This document shows, piece by piece, positions 53,994 to 62,884 of a stretch of 64,000 nucleotides of DNA. Under the pieces are notes generated by a model. It searched no databases. It saw only the letters and a program-made list of their open reading frames with translations, and was not told where the DNA came from. Source of the stretch: an uncultured Corynebacterium sp. Its GTDB lineage: Bacteria; Actinomycetota; Actinomycetes; Mycobacteriales; Mycobacteriaceae. The position numbers and the translations under genes were made by a program. Position 1 is the first letter of the stretch. Each line of letters begins with the position of its first letter. The stretch is from positions 1-64,000 of the forward strand of contig NZ_CAMIGN010000006.1 in assembly GCF_946221935.1 (NCBI RefSeq). Direction: 5' to 3'.

Positions 53994-55928
53994 ATGCATC
54001 TTTCACCGCTTGGATCACGTCGAGGCTCCTCGCGACGGTTGTTCGTCCGCGCATCCACGGCCGTGGCCGCCACCTCCGTACTTGCCTTCGCCCCCGTAGC
54101 ATTTACCACGGTCGCTACCCCCGTTGCCTCAGCGGCGGGAACCTGTGAATTCAATTGGGGTATCAAGCAGAGCTACCGTGCCTATATCCAAGGCCCTGTC
54201 GCTAAAGGCGGATGGGGTGGCGACGGTATCGGCTTTAATGGCGATAAGACCGGCCCGAATGGGGCCTTCCAGTTCCGCCCCCAAAAGCCCCAGGTAAACG
54301 GTGATACGGTGACGGTTCCGCTCAACGGAGTTCTCCGTTTCAACGGCCACAACTATGGCGGTGATGACCTGTTAGATATGACGCTCTCCGATTGGAAGGT
54401 GCGCGCAAAGGGAAGAACCGCCGAGATCCTGGTGGACTATGTCTCCTATGAGTCGGACATGGTCAATAAGAGCAAGCGAGGAGCCAAAATCACTGGCGAC
54501 GATGAAGTCATCGCCAAGGTGAACCTGTCCACCCCGGTGACCCCTGGCTCAGGGAGCGTGAACCTTTCTGGTTCTACGACACTTACTCAAGGTGGCAGCC
54601 GGCTGTTTCTCGCTTACAATGCGGGAACCTCGATGGATCCAACCAGTGGCTCAGTGGCTTTGGACGGCAGCTGTGGATCAGATTCGGGCAGTGGCTCGGG
54701 ATCGGGCGAAAAGCGCACGCTGACCACGATCGATGGCAACTTCACCGGCTTTAACAAGGAAGCTATGGGAATTCTGTCTGAGACGAACGACACAATGAAC
54801 GCCCTGACCACTTTCATGGGTAACTCCCAAGCCTTCTTGGACGAGTATGAATCTTTCGTCAATCGCGGGAGTGTAAAGAACGGATCTTCTAGCGGAAGCG
54901 ATTCCGGAACTAGCTCTACCTCCGGAACGAACTCAAACTCCAACTCCGGTTCTGGTGGTGGATCGGCCTCTGGCGGAGCATCGCTTGGAGCAGGGAACAG
55001 TGGTGCGCGAAACGGCGGAACAGGCGGCGGGTCGGCCGCCAGCGGAGTCGGAACAACCCGGGGCAGTGCCACAGCAGGTAGAGCAGCTGGTGGCGGTGGA
55101 GACCTGCACTGCGAGTCGGTCAAGGCAGTCGAAAGCGCCAAGGCATCGTGGGCTCTGAAGGAATCCTTCCAGTCGTACATCACTGGCTCTATCGCTAAGG
55201 GCAAGTGGGATTTGAGCGGGGTTGGATACAGCGGCGGCAAGTATCAGTTCACCGGCAACGGTGGCAACGTCGATACGTCTTCTCAGCAGGGAACGATTTC
55301 CTATGGTGGCGCGATGCAATTCACCGGTCACAACGGAATTCTCGACCTGAACATTGCGAATCCGGAGATCCAGTTCAACGGTGGAACAGGAAGGCTTGTT
55401 GCCGATGTTCGTTCTTCAAACATGGAAGGGGAGAAGCGAGACTTCGGGCGCACAGTGCTGGGAGACCTGAGCTTTAGTTCCCTTGATATCTCGGATAACT
55501 CAGTAAGCGGAGAGGCGAGTGTATCGCTGACCCAGGATGGCTCTGTGGCTTTCGCCGAATTTTACGATCCGGGAACTCAACTAGCGCCCATATCTTTCAG
55601 CGCCCAGCTAGGTGGCCAGGGTGACTGCGACGCAGTGGGCGGTACGACAGCATCTGGATCGAGTGCGGGTGGATCGGGCGGTGGTTCTTCTGCCGCGCAC
55701 AATGCTGCCGCCGCGAAGCTCGCCGGCAATAAGGACGGTTCCGACAATGGCGTCGACGGCGATTCTTCATCGACGGGGTACGAAAACGGATCGAGCAAAT
55801 TCAAGGTTAAGCCTGCTGCGGCTGAGGGTCAGGATGAGAACCCGGCTACTTACCTTCTCGGATTGATCGTAGGAGTCATCGTCGCAGGTGGAAGCATCGG
55901 TCGACTGGTTGTAAGTAATCCGTCTTAA
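53994..55928 (+). CDS. htaA: HtaA surface heme-binding protein (two HtaA domains)
   Basis: Protein of 644 residues. A signal peptide (basic start, hydrophobic, ending near VASAAG at residue 48) is followed by HtaA domain 1 (about residues 51-225), a Ser/Gly-rich linker (about 300-375), HtaA domain 2 (about 383-545) and a C-terminal membrane helix. The presumed heme-ligand tyrosines are Tyr64 (SYRAYIQG) and Tyr395 (SFQSYITG), each followed by a GHN motif. ATG 53994 is preferred to TTG 53979; AGGA lies 5 bases before it. HtaA takes heme from hemoglobin and passes it to HmuT. It begins the island and is under the iron boxes. Confidence 0.93.
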   Translation: MHLSPLGSRRGSSRRLFVRASTAVAATSVLAFAPVAFTTVATPVASAAGTCEFNWGIKQSYRAYIQGPVAKGGWGGDGIGFNGDKTGPNGAFQFRPQKPQVNGDTVTVPLNGVLRFNGHNYGGDDLLDMTLSDWKVRAKGRTAEILVDYVSYESDMVNKSKRGAKITGDDEVIAKVNLSTPVTPGSGSVNLSGSTTLTQGGSRLFLAYNAGTSMDPTSGSVALDGSCGSDSGSGSGSGEKRTLTTIDGNFTGFNKEAMGILSETNDTMNALTTFMGNSQAFLDEYESFVNRGSVKNGSSSGSDSGTSSTSGTNSNSNSGSGGGSASGGASLGAGNSGARNGGTGGGSAASGVGTTRGSATAGRAAGGGGDLHCESVKAVESAKASWALKESFQSYITGSIAKGKWDLSGVGYSGGKYQFTGNGGNVDTSSQQGTISYGGAMQFTGHNGILDLNIANPEIQFNGGTGRLVADVRSSNMEGEKRDFGRTVLGDLSFSSLDISDNSVSGEASVSLTQDGSVAFAEFYDPGTQLAPISFSAQLGGQGDCDAVGGTTASGSSAGGSGGGSSAAHNAAAAKLAGNKDGSDNGVDGDSSSTGYENGSSKFKVKPAAAEGQDENPATYLLGLIVGVIVAGGSIGRLVVSNPS

Positions 55929-55976
55929 TCCGCCTACTAGGTGGCAAGACACTGCTCAGTTAGAAAGCACGTTTTA

Positions 55977-57068
55977 ATGTCCATTGTTCTTAATCGAACT
56001 GTGCGGTTAGCGTTCCGCACCTGTGTGTTGTTTATCTGCACGGCTAGCATCGCTGCGTGTGGCGTTAAGGGCGCCTATGAATCCGAAGCTGATGCTGCTC
56101 TGCGAAACGACATCAAGAATGCTGCTGATCTGCAGGATCCTCGTAGCTTTGAGGGCGTTTCGGAGGTCAAGGACTTCACGGATGTGGAGCCTGTGACCAA
56201 GAATCCATCCCCGAAGCTGCCGGTGGAGCTGACCGACGCAGACGGCCACGATGTCAAGGTTAATAAGCTCGATCGGATTCTGGCTCTTGACCTGTACGGT
56301 ACTTACACTAAAACCCTTACTGGCCTGGGTCTTGCCGATCGGATTGTAGGCCGCACGGTCTCTTCTACTGAAAACATCTTGGCCGACAGGCCAGTGGTCA
56401 CTCAAGGTGGGCACAACATCAACGTGGAAGCCGTGTTGTCGTTGGAGCCGGATATCGTCATCGTGGACCACTCCATCGGGCCACGGGACGCTATCGATCA
56501 GATTCGTCAGGCGGGCGTGACCACCGTGGTCATGGAACCGACCCGCACGATCGATTCGGTAGCCGAGGACATCACCACGCTCGGTGCTGTCGTGGGCCTC
56601 CCGGAGGATGCGGAAAAGCTTGCGGATCGCACAGTCGAGGAAATAAATCTGGATAAAGAGACCATCAAGAAGATGGTGCCCTCTACACCGATGCGGGTGG
56701 CATTCCTTTACGCCCGTGGAAATGGTGGAGTGTTCTTCATCATGGGCGAAGGGACCGGAGCAAAAGACCTGATCGAGGGCGTTGGTGCGGTTGACGTGGG
56801 GACGGAGAACAACCTTTCCTACATCGAACCAGCCAATGCGGAGTCGCTAGCTAGGTTAAACCCAGATGCGTTCATCATGATGACCGGCGGGTTGGAATCC
56901 ACCGGAGGGATCGAAGGCCTGCTCAAACGCCCCGGCATAGCTCAAACCACGGCAGGACAGAAGCGGCGCGTAATCACGATTCCAGATGGTCAATCGTTGG
57001 CGTTCGGCCCTATGACTGGGCAAACACTTTTGCGGACAGCGAAGGCGTTATATGACCCACACGGTTAA
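55977..57068 (+). CDS. hmuT: Heme-binding lipoprotein HmuT
   Basis: Substrate-binding protein of the heme importer. The protein of 363 residues has a signal with lipobox IAAC (Cys near residue 28). His146 (GGHNIN) and Tyr245 (FLYARG) are 99 residues apart, matching the axial pair His136/Tyr235 of C. diphtheriae HmuT as I recall. ATG 55977 is chosen over a GTG 36 bases upstream. It overlaps the start of hmuU by 17 bases. Confidence 0.95.
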   Translation: MSIVLNRTVRLAFRTCVLFICTASIAACGVKGAYESEADAALRNDIKNAADLQDPRSFEGVSEVKDFTDVEPVTKNPSPKLPVELTDADGHDVKVNKLDRILALDLYGTYTKTLTGLGLADRIVGRTVSSTENILADRPVVTQGGHNINVEAVLSLEPDIVIVDHSIGPRDAIDQIRQAGVTTVVMEPTRTIDSVAEDITTLGAVVGLPEDAEKLADRTVEEINLDKETIKKMVPSTPMRVAFLYARGNGGVFFIMGEGTGAKDLIEGVGAVDVGTENNLSYIEPANAESLARLNPDAFIMMTGGLESTGGIEGLLKRPGIAQTTAGQKRRVITIPDGQSLAFGPMTGQTLLRTAKALYDPHG

Positions 57069-58101
57069 TACGAACGAGTTTCTCCGGGCGCGAACGCGCC
57101 GATGGGTAGGGATTTTCGGTGCACTGGTGGTGCTAATGCTTGTTGCTGCGGTGCTATCGATCGTGCTTGGACAGTACTACGTGCCACTGCAGGATTTAGG
57201 TTCAATCTTGCTGGGGAAAGACCATCATTCAGGTCTGGCCTCCAGCGTAGTGTGGGATATTCGCTTGCCGCGCATCCTGCTGGGGTTCCTAGTCGGCGCA
57301 TGCTTGGGTGTGGCTGGAACATTGATGCAGGCGGTGTTTGCCAACCCTCTGGCCGAGCCATCGATTATTGGCGTGACCTCGGGCGCCGGGGTTGGTGCGG
57401 CGTTGGCAATCGTCTTTAACCTTGCTTTCTTCGGCACGTTCACCGTTCCGTTCTTCGCCTTTCTTTCCGCATTGGTTGCCGCTGGCCTGATTTACCAGCT
57501 AGCACGAAGTCAAGGCCGAGTTGTGGTTATCAATCTGGTTCTCACAGGTATCGCCGTCAATGCCGTGTGTGGAGCAATTATCTCCTTCATGGTCTATTTG
57601 GCTCCGACCGCAAGTCGGGAAGAGATCATCTTTTGGCAGATGGGATCCCTAAATGGTGCCCAGTGGAAGCACGTTTGGGCGGTTTTGCCGATCACGATGG
57701 TGGGAATTGCCGTAGCCCTACGGATGGGTGGGGCACTAGACGTGCTTGCTTTGGGTGAGAAAGCCGCTGGTCACACAGGGATCAATGTAAGTCAATTGCG
57801 AGCGATTGTGATCATCGCTGCGACCGTACTCACTGCAGGTGCAGTTGCCTTTGCTGGGCTCATCGGCTTCGTAGGGCTGATTATCCCGCACCTGTTGCGA
57901 ACGGTCATGGGGCCGGAGAATTATCTCCTCATCCCTGCTTCTGCGCTTGGCGGGGCGGTCTTGATTGGTCTGGCCGATGTGGCTGCCCGCACGTTGATTG
58001 AATTCGCAGATTTGCCGATTGGCATCTTCACTGCCCTTGTCGGCGGCCCGACTTTCTTCGTTCTGCTGCGCCGAATGATGCGAAAGGGGATGCACGCATG
58101 A
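57052..58101 (+). CDS. hmuU: Heme ABC transporter permease HmuU
   Basis: Permease of the FecCD/BtuC family. The protein of 349 residues has about 9-10 membrane helices and the motifs RLPRILLGFLVGACLGVAG and GLIGFVGLIIPHLLR. ATG 57052 lies inside hmuT and the stop overlaps hmuV by four bases, so the three genes are translated together. It carries heme from HmuT across the membrane. Confidence 0.95.
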   Translation: MTHTVNTNEFLRARTRRWVGIFGALVVLMLVAAVLSIVLGQYYVPLQDLGSILLGKDHHSGLASSVVWDIRLPRILLGFLVGACLGVAGTLMQAVFANPLAEPSIIGVTSGAGVGAALAIVFNLAFFGTFTVPFFAFLSALVAAGLIYQLARSQGRVVVINLVLTGIAVNAVCGAIISFMVYLAPTASREEIIFWQMGSLNGAQWKHVWAVLPITMVGIAVALRMGGALDVLALGEKAAGHTGINVSQLRAIVIIAATVLTAGAVAFAGLIGFVGLIIPHLLRTVMGPENYLLIPASALGGAVLIGLADVAARTLIEFADLPIGIFTALVGGPTFFVLLRRMMRKGMHA

Positions 58102-59006
58102 GTGCTCACGGTAGCGATGCGACTACTAACAGTATGGCTATCGGCGATAAGGTTATTGAGGTATCCGGCCTCGCCGTCGACGTTGGCGCCAAGCGGTTGC
58201 TCAGTGATATTAGTTTTGTCGCTCGTGCCGGCGAGGTCACAGGGCTCATTGGGCCGAATGGTGCTGGTAAGTCGACGCTGCTCGCCGCGCTGTCTGGGGA
58301 TATTAAACCTACTGAGGGTGTGGTTTCCGTCGCCGGATTAGATCCCTCTCGGGCCGATGCAAGGGCAATGGCGCAGCGCCGTGCGGTGTTGCTTCAGGAT
58401 GTCCAAGTCGCGTTTGAGTTTCTTGTTCGAGATGTTGTGGCGATGGGACGGCGACCGTGGCGAGGGACAGTCGATAGCAGTGTGGATGAGCTCATTGTTG
58501 ACGCTGCTCTGGACGCCACCGGTTCCACTGCGTTGGCAGTTCGTGACATCGTCACTCTTTCCGGTGGCGAACGTGCTCGGGTTGCGTTGTCCCGGGTTTT
58601 GGCCCAGCAAACACCGGTGGTGTTGTTAGACGAGCCGACCGCGGCGATGGATATCCGTCATCAGGAACAAGTCTTGAGCTTGATGCAGCAGATCGCTCAC
58701 AGAGTTGGAACTGCGGTGGTGATTGTGTTGCATGACCTCGACGCAGCTGCGGCGTATTGCGATCACATCATCTGTCTATCCAATGGGCGAATTGCCGCCG
58801 CTGGATCGGTTGATTCGGTCTATACCGACGAGATTCTCTCCAGCGTTTATGACTGGCCCATCGAAGTTGTCCGCAGTGCGGATAATTACGTCTCTGTCCG
58901 TCCGCGGCGGAGGGATCCGCCAGCTGCAGTAGCTCAACTGCTTTCTGCATATCAATCCATCCCATTCACTAGGGCTAAGTCCCTAGGATCCATTCATCAG
59001 GAGTAA
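58098..59006 (+). CDS. hmuV: Heme ABC transporter ATPase HmuV
   Basis: ATPase of the heme importer. The protein of 302 residues has Walker A GPNGAGKST (near residue 53), signature LSGGERARVALSR, Walker B VVLLDEPTAAMD and the H-loop IVLHDLD. It is longer than usual by a C-terminal tail of about 30 residues. An inverted repeat CTAGGG/CCCTAG (58969-58986) lies near its 3' end, just before htaB. Confidence 0.95.
   Translation: MSAHGSDATTNSMAIGDKVIEVSGLAVDVGAKRLLSDISFVARAGEVTGLIGPNGAGKSTLLAALSGDIKPTEGVVSVAGLDPSRADARAMAQRRAVLLQDVQVAFEFLVRDVVAMGRRPWRGTVDSSVDELIVDAALDATGSTALAVRDIVTLSGGERARVALSRVLAQQTPVVLLDEPTAAMDIRHQEQVLSLMQQIAHRVGTAVVIVLHDLDAAAAYCDHIICLSNGRIAAAGSVDSVYTDEILSSVYDWPIEVVRSADNYVSVRPRRRDPPAAVAQLLSAYQSIPFTRAKSLGSIHQE
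58969..58986. repeat. Inverted repeat at the end of hmuV
   Basis: CTAGGG (58969-58974), six bases, CCCTAG (58981-58986), within the last codons of hmuV and 25 bases before the htaB start. No T-run follows. It may modulate readthrough into htaB or be chance. Confidence 0.4.
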
Positions 59007-59011
59007 TTCTC

Positions 59012-60055
59012 ATGTCTATTAAGTCAACTCGAAATGCCATGCTCGGCACTGTGATGACTTTCGCCCTGGGCACTGCTGCACTTTCCGTCCCCGTTGCATC
59101 GGCACAGGATGGCGCATCTCAAGCTCAACCTGAATGCAAAACTGTTATCACTGGCGGTACCTTCAACTGGGGATTGAAGGAGAGCTTCCGCAGCTACATT
59201 CTGGGGAATATCGCTAAGGGAAGCTGGGAGACGAAGGGTGAGGTTAAGGAATCTGATCCTGCCAACAAGAAGTCCAAGGACTTCCAATTCCAATTCCAGG
59301 TAGACCCAAGTGTATCTAGCATTGAGGTCGATTCCGAGGGCAACGTAACCAAGGCAGAGATCGGCACCAAGCCGTCCGATGTCGTTTTCGAAGGCCATCA
59401 TGGCGCGTTGTACTCGAACTTCAAGTCCCCTTACATCACGGCCGAGGGAGCTAGTATTCAGGGCGGCGCCAGCTATGAGGGATACTACGTGCCTGGCAAG
59501 CACATGACTGAATATACGCCTGAGGACCGTATCGAAGAGAACAAAGTTTCCGGCAGGGACGTGTTCTCGAAGGGTAACGGAGACTGGAAGGTCAACGGGG
59601 ATACTGTCACGCTGGATGCAAGCAGCATGACCTACGTTCCTAAGCCAGGAACGGATGGGGACAAGAACATTGTGGAGGGCGTAGACGTCCTATTCATGGG
59701 CATTTACTCGGCGGACTACAAGCCAGAGCTGGATGACATCAATGTTTCTCTGACCACCGAGAAGAAATGTAAATCGCCAGGGGAGCCGAATCCGGATGAT
59801 GAAGGTGGTTCCGGCCCGGACAACTCGGACAACCCGGACAACTCGGATAACCCGGATAACCCGAGAAACCCGGACGACCAGGGGCAAGGCCAAGGTTCGC
59901 TGGGCAAGTTTGGAAAGGTGTGGAACTACATTCTTGGCACGGTCGGAATCCTAGGCATGTTGGCGATCATTGGACACGCGATCAACGTGTCTGGCGCTCT
60001 CGATGGCATTCACAAGAAGATTGATGAATTCCTGCGCCACCACAGCTTGCGCTAA
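59012..60055 (+). CDS. htaB: HtaB heme-binding surface protein (one HtaA domain)
   Basis: Protein of 347 residues with a signal peptide ending near VASAQ, one HtaA domain (about residues 50-255) with Tyr62 in SFRSYILG and a downstream GHHG motif, a linker of PDNSDNPDN-type repeats (about residues 268-289), and a C-terminal membrane helix. AGGAG precedes ATG 59012, 5 bases beyond hmuV. HtaB acts between HtaA and HmuT in C. diphtheriae. An inverted repeat AACGAG/CTCGTT follows its stop (60057-60077). Confidence 0.93.
   Translation: MSIKSTRNAMLGTVMTFALGTAALSVPVASAQDGASQAQPECKTVITGGTFNWGLKESFRSYILGNIAKGSWETKGEVKESDPANKKSKDFQFQFQVDPSVSSIEVDSEGNVTKAEIGTKPSDVVFEGHHGALYSNFKSPYITAEGASIQGGASYEGYYVPGKHMTEYTPEDRIEENKVSGRDVFSKGNGDWKVNGDTVTLDASSMTYVPKPGTDGDKNIVEGVDVLFMGIYSADYKPELDDINVSLTTEKKCKSPGEPNPDDEGGSGPDNSDNPDNSDNPDNPRNPDDQGQGQGSLGKFGKVWNYILGTVGILGMLAIIGHAINVSGALDGIHKKIDEFLRHHSLR
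59816..59875 (+). repeat. Pro-Asp-Asn repeats in the HtaB linker
   Basis: Six imperfect 9-12-base units encoding PDN, SDN and NPR-type tripeptides in tandem, in frame with htaB. It is a short flexible spacer between the heme-binding domain and the membrane anchor, likely to vary in length between strains. Confidence 0.75.
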
Positions 60056-60135
60056 TAACGAGTTCCCTGTTCTCGTTCAGCGACCAATTTCAGATTCCAC
60101 GCGGACCTTGAAACTTTTTCGAAAGGAATAACGTG

Positions 60136-60810
60136 ATGGCTTCGACCTCCACACTTTCAAACACAAGCTTTAACACAGCCGAGCCGATTTCTCAGGCACT
60201 GCGCAATGCCACTGCGGAGGCGCACGGGCGCGCAGAAGGCTCTGAGTTCATGAGCACCCTTTTCAAAGGCGAGCTTGACGCTCAAGCGGTGTATGCGCTT
60301 TCGGGACAACTCTGGTTTGTCTACAGCGCTCTGGAGAACGCTGTAGACAGAGTCTCCGGCACTCCCATCGGGTCGGTTATTGCAGATCCGCGCCTGCAAC
60401 GTCGCGCTGCGTTGGACCACGATCTGACGTATTGCCTCGGCTCCGATTGGCGCAAACAACTTGAACTACTGCCCGCCACCCGGCGGTATGTAGATCGACT
60501 CGACTCTTTCGGGGAACAAGACGTTGTACGAGTGATCGCTCACCACTATGTCCGCTACCTCGGGGATATTTCCGGCGGTCAGGTTATCGCTGCGCGTGTA
60601 GCAGACCTCTACAATGTCGATCCCGAGGCATTGAAGTTCTATGACTTCTCCGCTATTGGCAAGATCCCTCCGTACCGAACCAACTACCGTCAGCGCCTCG
60701 ATAGCCTGCCACTCACAACGCAGCAGCGTTCCACATTGATTGAGGAAGCCATCGATGCTTTTGGTATGAATTTTGCACTGTTCACAGATCTTTACGGAGT
60801 CTGCGCGTGA
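60136..60810 (+). CDS. hmuO: Heme oxygenase HmuO
   Basis: Oxidises heme to biliverdin, CO and free iron. The protein of 224 residues has the proximal heme ligand His30 in TAEAHGRAE and the distal-helix motif YLGDISGGQ. ATG 60136 has AAAGGA 8 bases upstream; GTG 60133 is less well spaced. The stop overlaps the next gene by four bases. It is the cytoplasmic end of the heme pathway and here sits inside the uptake cluster. Confidence 0.95.
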   Translation: MASTSTLSNTSFNTAEPISQALRNATAEAHGRAEGSEFMSTLFKGELDAQAVYALSGQLWFVYSALENAVDRVSGTPIGSVIADPRLQRRAALDHDLTYCLGSDWRKQLELLPATRRYVDRLDSFGEQDVVRVIAHHYVRYLGDISGGQVIAARVADLYNVDPEALKFYDFSAIGKIPPYRTNYRQRLDSLPLTTQQRSTLIEEAIDAFGMNFALFTDLYGVCA

Positions 60811-61679
60811 ATCCACCTTTCTTGTCCAAGTCCACTTCCCGCCACTTCGTTGCCAGCGCCCTGGCCAGTTCCGTCGCGTTAAGCGGCATGGCGGTTCCTG
60901 TAGCACAGGCAGAGGAAGTGTCCGCCCCAGTGTTAGAAGCCGGTGCTTTTGCTTGGCCGATCAAAACCTCTTTCCTTAAGCATGTGCAGGGGCCGGTCGC
61001 TAGGGGGACTGTCATCGGTGATGGAGGTGCGGAGTTTAAGGGAAACCAGTTTGTGTTCCCGGTCAACACCCAAGAAACGAAGCTGGACCCGCAGGGTAAT
61101 GGCACGATTGCCCTGGACGGCAGCGCACATGTGACCGCATACAAAGGTCTTGGTAAGAACGGCGGACCAGCTTTGGATGTCTCTTATTTCGACTTGAAAT
61201 TGAATGTCACAGGTCAAACGGTATCGCTTATCGGGGACTACTCCCTGTCCGGTAACACGGCGAACGATCCTACGCAGCTAGACAAGCGCGGCGACGATGA
61301 AGTAATCGTGACCTTCCTCCTGGAAGCCCCGATTGATCCAGGTAAGGATTTCGTTGCCCAGAACCGTCCCACAACGGCCGGTATCGGATTGCAGAGATCT
61401 CTACTCCGCTACAATGAGGGCGAAAAGCTGGAGGGCGCGGACGTGGACCTGCTGCTGGACTATGACGATGGCAAGCAGGTAGAAAATGTAACCCCGCAGG
61501 AACTGCAGGGAAGCGCAAGTGGGTTCTCCGGTTCTTCTAGTGGCAGTTCCAAAAGCTCGCCCCTTGGCATCGCGGCCGGTGTGATCGCCGCCATTGCGGC
61601 AGTGATTGGGGTAGGGGCACTGGCCTCCGGACACGTGGATTGGCGCGGAGTTTTAAAGAACTTCGGCATCAACGTCTAG
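60807..61679 (+). CDS. HtaA-domain protein, HtaC-like
   Basis: Protein of 290 residues with a signal peptide (cut near VAQAEE, residue 36), one HtaA domain (about residues 45-230), a Ser/Gly-rich spacer and a C-terminal membrane helix (about residues 253-272). At the place of the conserved ligand tyrosine it has His59 (SFLKHVQG), unlike HtaA and HtaB. GTG 60807 overlaps hmuO by four bases, so the two are coupled. It may bind heme with a different ligand or work as a relay. It is the last gene of the island. Confidence 0.85.
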   Translation: MNPPFLSKSTSRHFVASALASSVALSGMAVPVAQAEEVSAPVLEAGAFAWPIKTSFLKHVQGPVARGTVIGDGGAEFKGNQFVFPVNTQETKLDPQGNGTIALDGSAHVTAYKGLGKNGGPALDVSYFDLKLNVTGQTVSLIGDYSLSGNTANDPTQLDKRGDDEVIVTFLLEAPIDPGKDFVAQNRPTTAGIGLQRSLLRYNEGEKLEGADVDLLLDYDDGKQVENVTPQELQGSASGFSGSSSGSSKSSPLGIAAGVIAAIAAVIGVGALASGHVDWRGVLKNFGINV

Positions 61680-61883
61680 AGGTAAAGCACCACACCACCC
61701 CATCTGCGAAGAATTGTTGGTCGTTCCAGCTGCTGCCGACAGGATTGGCAGTGGAAGTAACAAAATCACAGCAGGTGGGGTGCTTTGGTGTCCACATACT
61801 CGTGAGCCTGGTTCCAGTTTTCCGTGCCGGGGAAGTAACATACACAAACGCACGTAGTCGACCAGGTAAGAGGGGCATTAACA

Positions 61884-62840
61884 GTGGCGGGCAACACCCA
61901 GCGCAGCGGAGGCGTGCGCAAGAAGAACAAGAAGGGCGCAACCAAGGGCTCCGGCGGTCAGGGGCGCCGCAGCCTGCGGGGCAAGGGGGCCACGCCGAAG
62001 GCGGAGGATCGCGTCTACCATGCTGCCTACAAGCGCAAGCAGGCCGCTAAGCGCCGGGCTTCCGGCGCGCATGACCGCTTCGCCAAGGACGAGAACCAGG
62101 TGGAGTTGGTGGTCGGCCGTAACCCGGTGATCGAGTGCCTGCACGCCAAGGTTCCTGCCACAGCACTGTACGTCGCGGAGGGCGCCAAGAACGACGAGCG
62201 TCTGGCCGAGGCCGTTCACACCTGCGCCGACCGTGGCATCTCCGTGCTGGAGGTTTCCCGTGCCGAGCTGGACCGTATGACCGGCAACGGAATGCACCAG
62301 GGCATCGGCCTGCAGATCCCGCCATTCCAGTACACGCAGGTCGAGGACCTGATCGAGCGGACCGCCTCCGCACCACAGCCCGGCCTAGTCGTCGCGCTGG
62401 ATAACATCACTGACCCGCGTAACCTCGGTGCGGTCATCCGCTCCGTCGCTGCATTCGGGGGTCACGGTGTGATCATCCCGGAGCGCCGCAGCGCCTCCGT
62501 TACCGCCGTCGCTTGGCGCACCTCCGCGGGCACGGCCGCCCGCCTGCCGGTCGCGAAGGCTACCAACATGGTGCGCTCTCTGAAGCAGTTCCAGCAGGCT
62601 GGTTACCAGGTCGTGGGCCTGGATGCTGGTGGCGACCACACTCTCGACACCTACGACGGCACCACCCCGACCGTCATCGTCGTCGGCTCCGAGGGCAAGG
62701 GGCTGTCCCGCCTGGTGGCGGACACCTGCGACACGATCATGTCGATCCCGATGGCCAAGTGGGTCGAGTCCCTTAATGCGTCGGTCGCTGCGGGCGTGGT
62801 GCTCAGCGAGTTCGCCCGTCAGCGTCGCGCTGCTAAGTGA
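61884..62840 (+). CDS. rlmB: 23S rRNA (guanosine-2'-O-)-methyltransferase, TrmH/RlmB family
   Basis: Protein of 318 residues with a basic Gly/Lys-rich N-terminal tail (about 60 residues), an L30e-like substrate-binding domain (VVGRNPVIECL) and the SPOUT knot with NITDPRNLGAVIRS and the C-terminal GSEGKGLSR and SLNASVAAGVVLSEF motifs. It methylates rRNA using S-adenosylmethionine. GTG 61884 is the start. It matches the Rv3579c position after cysS, here separated by the heme island. The 204-base gap before it shows no gene. Confidence 0.9.
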   Translation: MAGNTQRSGGVRKKNKKGATKGSGGQGRRSLRGKGATPKAEDRVYHAAYKRKQAAKRRASGAHDRFAKDENQVELVVGRNPVIECLHAKVPATALYVAEGAKNDERLAEAVHTCADRGISVLEVSRAELDRMTGNGMHQGIGLQIPPFQYTQVEDLIERTASAPQPGLVVALDNITDPRNLGAVIRSVAAFGGHGVIIPERRSASVTAVAWRTSAGTAARLPVAKATNMVRSLKQFQQAGYQVVGLDAGGDHTLDTYDGTTPTVIVVGSEGKGLSRLVADTCDTIMSIPMAKWVESLNASVAAGVVLSEFARQRRAAK

Positions 62841-62846
62841 CGCCCC

Positions 62847-62884
62847 CTCGGCTCCAGTAGCGCCCAAACTCAGCTCTAGCCGAG
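62847..62884. terminator. Weak hairpin between rlmB and the esterase
   Basis: CTCGGCT (62847-62853) pairs with AGCCGAG (62878-62884) across a 24-base loop, overlapping the esterase stop. The stem is short and the loop long, without a T-run, so its role is uncertain. Confidence 0.35.
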
